7,863 nucleotides of DNA from Cognatazoarcus sp050305135 (GTDB lineage: Bacteria; Pseudomonadota; Gammaproteobacteria; Burkholderiales; Rhodocyclaceae). The first letter of the stretch is position 1; each line of letters starts with the position of its first letter. A model generated the notes under the pieces. That model was not told the DNA's origin and searched no databases. It saw nothing but the letters and a program-made list of their open reading frames with translations. Shown in pieces: positions 1 to 4,253 of the stretch. The stretch lies in contig JBNLET010000162.1 of NCBI GenBank assembly GCA_050305135.1, positions 1 to 7,863 on the forward strand. Direction: 5' to 3'. The translations under genes were made by a program, and so were the position numbers.

Positions 1-195
1 GCCGCGCTGTCCGACCGCGAGTTCCAGGTGCTGCGGCTGATCGCCGCCGGCCGCAGCGTCAATGCCATCGCCGACCAGCTCGCGATCAGCAACAAGACCG
101 TCAGCACGCACAAGACCCGGATGATGGAGAAGATGGGCTTCGCCTCCAACGCCGACATCGTCCGCTACGCCCTGGTCCACCACCTGGTGGACTGA
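1..195 (+). CDS. Response regulator, C-terminal LuxR/NarL-type HTH domain (5' partial)
   Basis: Frame 1 is open from the first base to a TGA at 193-195 and gives the last 64 residues of a protein that begins left of the window. The sequence starts ALSDREFQVLRLIAAGRS and continues through AISNKTVSTHKTRMMEKM, the two conserved blocks of the LuxR/GerE helix-turn-helix (first helix LSDRE..VL..IA.G, recognition helix NKTVSTHK). The ending SNADIVRYALVHHLVD resembles UvrY/GacA-like NarL-family response regulators. The domain normally binds DNA as a dimer after phosphorylation of an N-terminal receiver, which is not visible here, so a receiver is inferred from the family. The next gene, 217 bp downstream, encodes a receiver without an HTH, so the two may be paralogues or share a sensor kinase. 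Target genes cannot be told. Confidence 0.9.
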   Translation, partial: AALSDREFQVLRLIAAGRSVNAIADQLAISNKTVSTHKTRMMEKMGFASNADIVRYALVHHLVD

Positions 196-228
196 TCCGG
201 CCGGCCGCCGCGGCCGGATCGGAATTTT
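194..228 (+). terminator. Hairpin terminator overlapping the stop of the HTH gene
   Basis: A perfect 10-bp inverted repeat (194-203 against 211-220, arms GATCCGGCCG/CGGCCGGATC, 7-nt loop) includes the last two bases of the TGA stop. It is followed after four bases by a short T run at 225-228. The stem is very GC-rich and well placed for rho-independent termination of the upstream regulator. The T tract is only four bases and is offset from the stem, so efficiency may be modest. Confidence 0.6.
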
Positions 229-412
229 CCTACCCCGCCGCGCCCGATCCCTACCTCGCAATCAGCCTCGCACCGATTGTGCGCGAGGCCGTCCGGGCCG
301 AGCATGGTGCTCAAGGTGCCGGGGGCTCTCAATGCCGTCCGGGGTTCGCCACGGTCGGCATATCTCCCTCTCCCTCCCCGATCCCCCGGCACCGATCCAC
401 GGAGCAAAGGCG

Positions 413-874
413 ATGCGAAATCCCGGCGACCCGATCCGCCTGTTCATCACCGACGACCACGTGCTGGTGCGCGAGGGGCTGCGACAGCTGTTCGGCGTCG
501 TGCCCGAGATCGAAGTCGTCGGCGAAGCCGCGGACGGCGCACAGCTTCTCGAGCAGCTCGACGCGGAGCGCACCGACCTGCTGCTGCTCGACATGCGGAT
601 GCCGGGCCTGTGCGGCCAAGCACTGATCGCACGCGTTCGCTCGCGGCATCCGCGGCTGCCGATCCTGGTGCTGAGTTCGCACGAAGAATTGCCGGTGGTG
701 GAGGCCGCGCTGCGCGCCGGGGCCAACGGCTACGTCGGCAAGGACCGCGACCCCGAGTCGCTGCTGGCCGCGATCCGGCAGGTGGCCTCCGGCGCCTGCC
801 ACGTCGATGCGCGGCTCGCACCGCCGCCGGCACCCGGCGGCAGCGAGGACGCAGGACTGCCGCGGGGCGGCTAG
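413..874 (+). CDS. Stand-alone receiver (REC) response regulator without output domain
   Basis: This 153-aa protein is almost entirely a CheY-like receiver of the NarL/FixJ family. The acidic pair is D14-D15 (FITDDHVLVREGL). The phosphoacceptor is D60 in LLLLDMRMPG, the conserved Ser/Thr is S88 in LVLSSHE, and the conserved lysine is K110 in GYVGKD. All phosphotransfer residues are therefore present. After about residue 133, where NarL-type proteins continue into a linker and LuxR HTH, this one has a short Pro/Gly-rich tail (LAPPPAPGGSEDAGLPRGG) and stops. No HTH can be found in any frame of the 78 bp that follow. I chose the ATG at 413 because GGAG (401-404) and AAGG (407-410) precede it and the receiver fold starts just inside it. 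An in-frame ATG at 332 would add 27 residues unlike a receiver. It may act through protein contacts or as a phosphate sink for a shared kinase. It may form one unit with the two genes downstream, ending in a c-di-GMP protein. Confidence 0.87.
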   Translation: MRNPGDPIRLFITDDHVLVREGLRQLFGVVPEIEVVGEAADGAQLLEQLDAERTDLLLLDMRMPGLCGQALIARVRSRHPRLPILVLSSHEELPVVEAALRAGANGYVGKDRDPESLLAAIRQVASGACHVDARLAPPPAPGGSEDAGLPRGG

Positions 875-952
875 CCGGCCGAGGACAGGGACAGGAGCGC
901 CGCGGCCCGGATCGAAGGCCGGCGACAGGATTCAACTGATTGGAGAGACGAA

Positions 953-1237
953 ATGGGAACGGTCGTGAAGCTCGATGGAAAGGCCTACGAAGCGCCGGCC
1001 CCAGCGCCGTATCCGACCGACCCGGCGGCCGCCCTGCTGGCCGCCGGTGCCGCCGGCATGGCCGCCGCCAGTTGGTGCACGGCGGCGTGGTATGCGGGCC
1101 TCAGGCTCGGCCTCGCGGCCACCGCCGCCAGCCTCGGCCGCCCGCCCGCGCCGCGCACGAAACCGCAGGCCGAGCTGCTGGTCTTCCGGCCATGGCCGAA
1201 ACCCGGCGCACTTCGCCTCTGCCGGGGCCGGATGTAG
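953..1237 (+). CDS. Small Ala-rich hypothetical protein with a hydrophobic segment
   Basis: A 94-aa ORF starts at an ATG preceded by GGAGAG (942-947) at a normal distance, which is the main reason to believe it. The N-terminus is short and polar (MGTVVKLDGKAYE), followed by a Pro/Ala stretch. Residues 24-62 are almost free of charge (one Arg at 51) and rich in Ala, Gly and Leu with Trp at 41 and 46, consistent with one or two weak membrane-spanning or amphipathic helices. The C-terminus is basic and Pro-rich. I recognise no family. It lies 78 bp after the receiver gene and 67 bp before the GAF-PAS-GGDEF-EAL gene, same strand, so co-transcription is plausible. It could be a small membrane partner of the signalling proteins, but that rests on position only. 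The window's high GC makes spurious ORFs common, so expression is not certain. Confidence 0.55.
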   Translation: MGTVVKLDGKAYEAPAPAPYPTDPAAALLAAGAAGMAAASWCTAAWYAGLRLGLAATAASLGRPPAPRTKPQAELLVFRPWPKPGALRLCRGRM

Positions 1238-1304
1238 CACCGGCAGCCGGAGCCCGTCGCCCGTGCAGGCCGCCGGCAGCGACGTGCGCTCCCCGGAGTT
1301 TGTC

Positions 1305-3668
1305 ATGAGCGACCCGAACATCATCACCCAGCTCGCATCGTCCACCGTCATCCCCAGCCTGGCCCACGTCGGCATCGGGGTCCTGAACCTGAGCGCCCTG
1401 CTGTATTTCATCCGCGGCGCACAACGAGGCGCCCCGAGCCAATCCGAAGTCGAGACACCGAAGACGGAGGACCACGAGCACCAGCGTCTGCGGCTGCTCG
1501 AGCGCCTGGTCGGCGCGCCCCGCGGAGACGACGTATTGTGGCGGCTGGCCGACTACCTCGAAGCCTCGTTCGGCAAGCAGCAGCGCATGCACTGCTGCGT
1601 CCTGCTGCTCGCCGAGCACCGCCGCCTGCGGCTGGCCGCGGCACCGAGCCTGCCGGCCGAATTCGGCGCGATCCTGCACGGTGCCGAGGTGGATTCGGTG
1701 TTCGGTCCCACCCCGCCCGGCGCCTGGGATCCGCATCCGCTGCTGGTGGCCGACATGCTGTCCGACACTCGCTTCGCGGCCATGCGCGCGGCGGCACGGA
1801 CCGCCTCGCTGTGCAGTTGCTGGACCGTACCGATCCGCGACGAGTCCGGCCGCGCGCTGGGCGTACTGGCCGTCTACGGCCGACAGCAGCGCCAGCCGGA
1901 CAGGCAGGAGATCCTGCGCCTGTACGAGGCGGGCCGGCTGGCGGCCATCGAACTGCGCCGCCGCCACGCGAACCAGCAGCTGCAGGCGCGGGAGCGCGAA
2001 TTGCAGGCCCTGATAGACCGCTCGCCCGACTCGATCGCCCGCTACGACCGCAACGGCTGCCTGACGTCGATCAATGCGCAAGGCATGCGCGAGGCCGCCC
2101 TGTCGCGGGCCGAACTGTTCGGGCACAAGCCGTCCGAGTTTCCCGGCGGCCCATCGGCCAGCGCATTCGAGGCCGCGATCGCCGAAGTGGTGGCGAACGG
2201 CGACCCGGCGGAGATCGAGGTCGATTGGACGAACGCGGCCGGACGCCATATCCACAGCCACGTCCGGCTCGAACCGGAGTGCGACGACCACGGCCAGCCG
2301 AGCGGCGTGCTGGCGGTCAGCCGCGACCTCAGCAGCATCGTCGGCTATCGCCAGAAACTGCAGCAACTGGCCTACGTGGATGCCCTGACCGGTCTGCCGA
2401 ATCGCGCCAGATTGAAGGAATTGCTGGACATCGCAGCGCACAACGCCGCCCGCCAGCAGGGCGTCGCGACGCTGATGGTGCTCGGCCTGGACCGGTTCAA
2501 GGCCATCAACGACAGCTACGGCCGCAGCTGCGGCGACACCCTGCTCAAGGCCACCAGCCAGCGGCTGTGCCTCAGCCTGGAGCCGGCCTGCGCCGTGGCG
2601 CGCCTCGAGGGAGACGAGTTCGCCATCCTGCTGCCGGCCACCGACGGCGACGGCGGCGACTACCCGCGTCCGCGCATCCTCGACACGCTGGCCGCGCCGT
2701 TCCACGTCGGCGACCTGGAGATCCGGCTGACGGCTTGCCTGGGCATTGCCGAAGCCCCCGCGCAAGGCGTGGATGCCGAGGAGTTGCTGCGCTGCGCGAC
2801 GATGGCCCTGCATCACGCCAAGCTGCAGGGACGCGGCCGCGCCTTCGGCTACGTGCCCGAATTGACGGCCGCCGCGCAGGATCGGCTGGCGACCGAGACC
2901 GACATGCGCAAAGCGCTCGCGGCCGGCGAATTCGAGCTCGTGTACCAGCCCAAGGTCGAGCTCGCCGGCGGCACGGTCATCGGTGCCGAGGCCCTGCTGC
3001 GCTGGCGCCATCCGAAGAAAGGCTTGCTGACGCCCGATTTCTTCGTTCCGCTGGCGGAAGAATCGGGCCTGATCGGCGAGCTGGGCGGCTGGGCCCTGCG
3101 CGAGGCATGCCGGGCCGCCCGCGCCTGGAACGCCGATGCCCGCCGGCACTGCCCGGTGGCCGTCAACCTCTCGGCGCGGCAATTCGCGGACGGCCGGCTG
3201 GAGGAACGAGTACGCCGCACGCTGGCCGACACCGGCTGCAGGCCCGAATGGCTGGAACTCGAAATCACCGAGAGCCTGTTGTTGGACGACGACCCCTGCA
3301 CCCGCGAGACGCTCGAAAGCCTGGCCGCCTCCGGCATCCCGATCGCCATCGACGACTTCGGCACCGGCTACTCGGCGTTGGCCTACCTGACCCGCTTCCC
3401 GATCCACACGCTGAAGATCGACCGCTCCTTCGTGGCCGGCATGCTCGACGACGCCGACAGCGCGGAACTGGTGCGGGCCATCGTCGCGATGGCCCGCAGC
3501 CTGCGCATGACGGTCGTCGCAGAGGGGGTCGAACGCGTCGAACAGGCCGACTTCCTGCTCGGCATCGACTGCCAGTCCGCGCAGGGCTTCCTCTACGGCC
3601 GGGCGATGGACGCCGACGCGTTCGCTGCCCGGCTCGGCGCCACCTCCACTCACACCTCGAACGGATAG
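1305..3668 (+). CDS. GAF-PAS-GGDEF-EAL protein, probable c-di-GMP phosphodiesterase
   Basis: A 787-aa signalling protein. Residues 17-36 form a hydrophobic stretch, possibly a membrane anchor. A GAF sensor domain covers about 60-225, a PAS domain about 229-345 (LQALIDRSPDSIARYDRNG), a GGDEF domain about 355-515 and an EAL domain about 527-775. The GGDEF half looks impaired: the signature reads EGDEF (435-439), the metal-binding Asp expected in the first strand is Gly394 (VLGLDRFKAIND), and the RxxD inhibitory site is absent. The EAL half keeps the expected catalytic set: E562 of EALLRW, Asn in VNLSARQF, Glu in LEITES, D683-D684 in DDFGTGYS, K704 in LKIDRSF, E740 in AEGVE and Q760 in the final QGF. 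It should hydrolyse c-di-GMP to pGpG, perhaps with GTP bound to the GGDEF domain as activator, as known for similar hybrids. I chose the ATG at 1305 because GGAG at 1295-1298 is well spaced. The open frame runs back to 975 but that part overlaps the 953-1237 gene and looks non-coding. Confidence 0.9.
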   Translation: MSDPNIITQLASSTVIPSLAHVGIGVLNLSALLYFIRGAQRGAPSQSEVETPKTEDHEHQRLRLLERLVGAPRGDDVLWRLADYLEASFGKQQRMHCCVLLLAEHRRLRLAAAPSLPAEFGAILHGAEVDSVFGPTPPGAWDPHPLLVADMLSDTRFAAMRAAARTASLCSCWTVPIRDESGRALGVLAVYGRQQRQPDRQEILRLYEAGRLAAIELRRRHANQQLQARERELQALIDRSPDSIARYDRNGCLTSINAQGMREAALSRAELFGHKPSEFPGGPSASAFEAAIAEVVANGDPAEIEVDWTNAAGRHIHSHVRLEPECDDHGQPSGVLAVSRDLSSIVGYRQKLQQLAYVDALTGLPNRARLKELLDIAAHNAARQQGVATLMVLGLDRFKAINDSYGRSCGDTLLKATSQRLCLSLEPACAVARLEGDEFAILLPATDGDGGDYPRPRILDTLAAPFHVGDLEIRLTACLGIAEAPAQGVDAEELLRCATMALHHAKLQGRGRAFGYVPELTAAAQDRLATETDMRKALAAGEFELVYQPKVELAGGTVIGAEALLRWRHPKKGLLTPDFFVPLAEESGLIGELGGWALREACRAARAWNADARRHCPVAVNLSARQFADGRLEERVRRTLADTGCRPEWLELEITESLLLDDDPCTRETLESLAASGIPIAIDDFGTGYSALAYLTRFPIHTLKIDRSFVAGMLDDADSAELVRAIVAMARSLRMTVVAEGVERVEQADFLLGIDCQSAQGFLYGRAMDADAFAARLGATSTHTSNG

Positions 3669-3719
3669 CCGGGATCGGCCGGCGGCGCCCGCGCCGCACG
3701 CGCCGGCTCGACCCACCCT

Positions 3720-3736
3720 CCCGCGGCCGCCGCGGG
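3720..3736. repeat. Perfect GC-rich palindrome downstream of the EAL gene
   Basis: CCCGCGGC and its exact complement GCCGCGGG flank one central C, 51 bp after the EAL stop codon. As RNA it would form a short, very stable hairpin. No U tract follows, so it may stabilise the 3' end of the message or help factor-dependent termination. In DNA this GC-rich it could also be chance. Confidence 0.4.
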
Positions 3737-4028
3737 CCGCCGCCTCCGGCCAGTCCGCGCCTGCCCGAAGGCGGCTCCGTCCGGTCGCGCGCGGCTCCAG
3801 AGGCGCGGCGGCCGAGTTCGACGACCTCTCGGTACCGACCAGCGGCTTCGAGCCGGTCCAGGGGACGGCCGCGTTGTCCGGCAGGAAGCCGAGCACGGTC
3901 ATGCGGCGCCGCCCTGCCGCCGGCGTGCCGAACGGTGCCGTCGAGCGACGACGGAAGGCCGAGCGCCCGCAGCGGACCCTCGGCCGACGCCGGCCCCCCG
4001 CCGCGGGCGAGTTGCCGGAAGCTCTCAG

Positions 4029-4048
4029 CAGATGCATCCAAGCATCTG
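4029..4048. repeat. 7-bp inverted repeat at the GC-to-AT transition
   Basis: CAGATGC (4029-4035) and GCATCTG (4042-4048) are exact complements around a 6-nt loop, followed on the + strand by ATTTGT. It stands just where GC-rich DNA gives way to AT-rich DNA, about 40 bp before the putative NrdR box. It might be a weak terminator for upstream transcription or a protein-binding dyad. Confidence 0.35.
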
Positions 4049-4067
4049 ATTTGTCGCGATTTGGGGC

Positions 4068-4095
4068 TTGATTTGCGCTGCATTCGTGCTACTAC
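4068..4095 (+). promoter_or_regulatory. Possible sigma-70 promoter for nrdJ
   Basis: TTGATT (4068-4073) resembles a -35 element, and 16 bp later TACTAC (4090-4095) can serve as a poor -10 inside the first putative NrdR box. A repressor site over the -10 would fit NrdR-type control. TCTAAT at 4114-4119 is a better -10 but has no matching -35. The start point cannot be settled from sequence. Confidence 0.25.
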
Positions 4096-4111
4096 ATCTA
4101 GTAGCAACGAA
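4083..4111. repeat. 12-bp interrupted inverted repeat with 4-nt loop
   Basis: TTCGTGCTACTA (4083-4094) pairs with TAGTAGCA (4099-4106) and then, past one bulged A at 4107, with CGAA (4108-4111). The loop is CATC. It contains the whole first putative NrdR box, whose own dyad explains only the central part. It could be an extended DNA operator or, if transcribed, an RNA hairpin. The lack of a T tract directly after it speaks against a simple terminator. Confidence 0.5.
4089..4104. promoter_or_regulatory. Putative NrdR box 1 upstream of nrdJ
   Basis: The 16-mer CTACTACATCTAGTAG fits the published NrdR consensus acaCwAtATaTwgtgt well in the core: in CTACATCTAG, eight of ten positions agree, including the outer C and G. 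NrdR is the ATP/dATP-sensing Zn-finger repressor of ribonucleotide reductase genes, and the gene downstream encodes such an enzyme. A second, weaker site stands exactly 32 bp further on. Matching was done by eye. Confidence 0.6.
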
Positions 4112-4120
4112 AGTCTAATG

Positions 4121-4136
4121 ACACAATGAAGTTTTT
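4121..4136. promoter_or_regulatory. Putative NrdR box 2 (degenerate)
   Basis: The 16-mer ACACAATGAAGTTTTT matches the left half of the NrdR consensus perfectly (ACACAAT against acaCwAt), but its right half is poor. It starts 32 bp after box 1, leaving a 16-bp linker. That is the three-turn, same-face arrangement described for paired NrdR sites. The spacing is the main reason to call it. Confidence 0.45.
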
Positions 4137-4253
4137 TAACATGCTGTTTTTATTGAATTTTATTTCTTTGCATTTGTCGCCATGCAGGAGTAATCTTGTC
4201 GCCCAGCGCAGCACGCCGACTTCGAACAACAAACGCGGGAGACCACACCGACC

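Larger units (their letters stand above)
3669..4082. other. Gene-free, GC-rich intergenic stretch with hairpins
   Basis: No recognisable gene lies between the EAL gene and the nrdJ control region. Open frames cross it on both strands, but they are Arg/Pro/Gly-rich and of low complexity, as expected of random reading in very GC-rich DNA. It holds several strong inverted repeats: GCCGGCG/CGCCGGC (3678-3684 with 3701-3707), the palindrome at 3720-3736, and CAGATGC/GCATCTG at 4029-4048. None has a clear T tract, so termination after the EAL gene would have to be factor-dependent or inefficient. Base composition changes sharply near 4035, where AT-rich DNA begins. Confidence 0.6.

Noticed and set aside
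265..289. Dyad GCCTCGC/GCGAGGC upstream of the receiver gene
   Set aside because: A 7-bp repeat with an 11-nt spacer in GC-rich DNA is easily due to chance, and no promoter elements next to it support an operator.
975..1304. N-terminal extension of 110 residues on the GAF-PAS-GGDEF-EAL protein
   Set aside because: It overlaps the 953-1237 ORF, is Arg/Pro-rich without structure, and the ATG at 1305 has a well-spaced GGAG.
1101..4037. A 978-aa open frame on the minus strand opposite the GAF-PAS-GGDEF-EAL gene
   Set aside because: It is a shadow of a GC-rich real gene: Arg/Ala/Gly-rich, without any domain, and fully explained by the plus-strand protein, which has clear motifs throughout.
3838..4071. 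Possible short protein or gene remnant downstream of the EAL gene
   Set aside because: The stretch reads somewhat protein-like near 3838-3900 but has only a TTG start, no ribosome binding site and a low-complexity Arg/Pro-rich continuation. No family is recognisable.
4100..4253. Cobalamin riboswitch in front of the B12-dependent nrdJ
   Set aside because: Expected from the biology, but the B12 box and the other conserved cobalamin riboswitch blocks are not visible, and the region is AT-rich and too short for a typical one.
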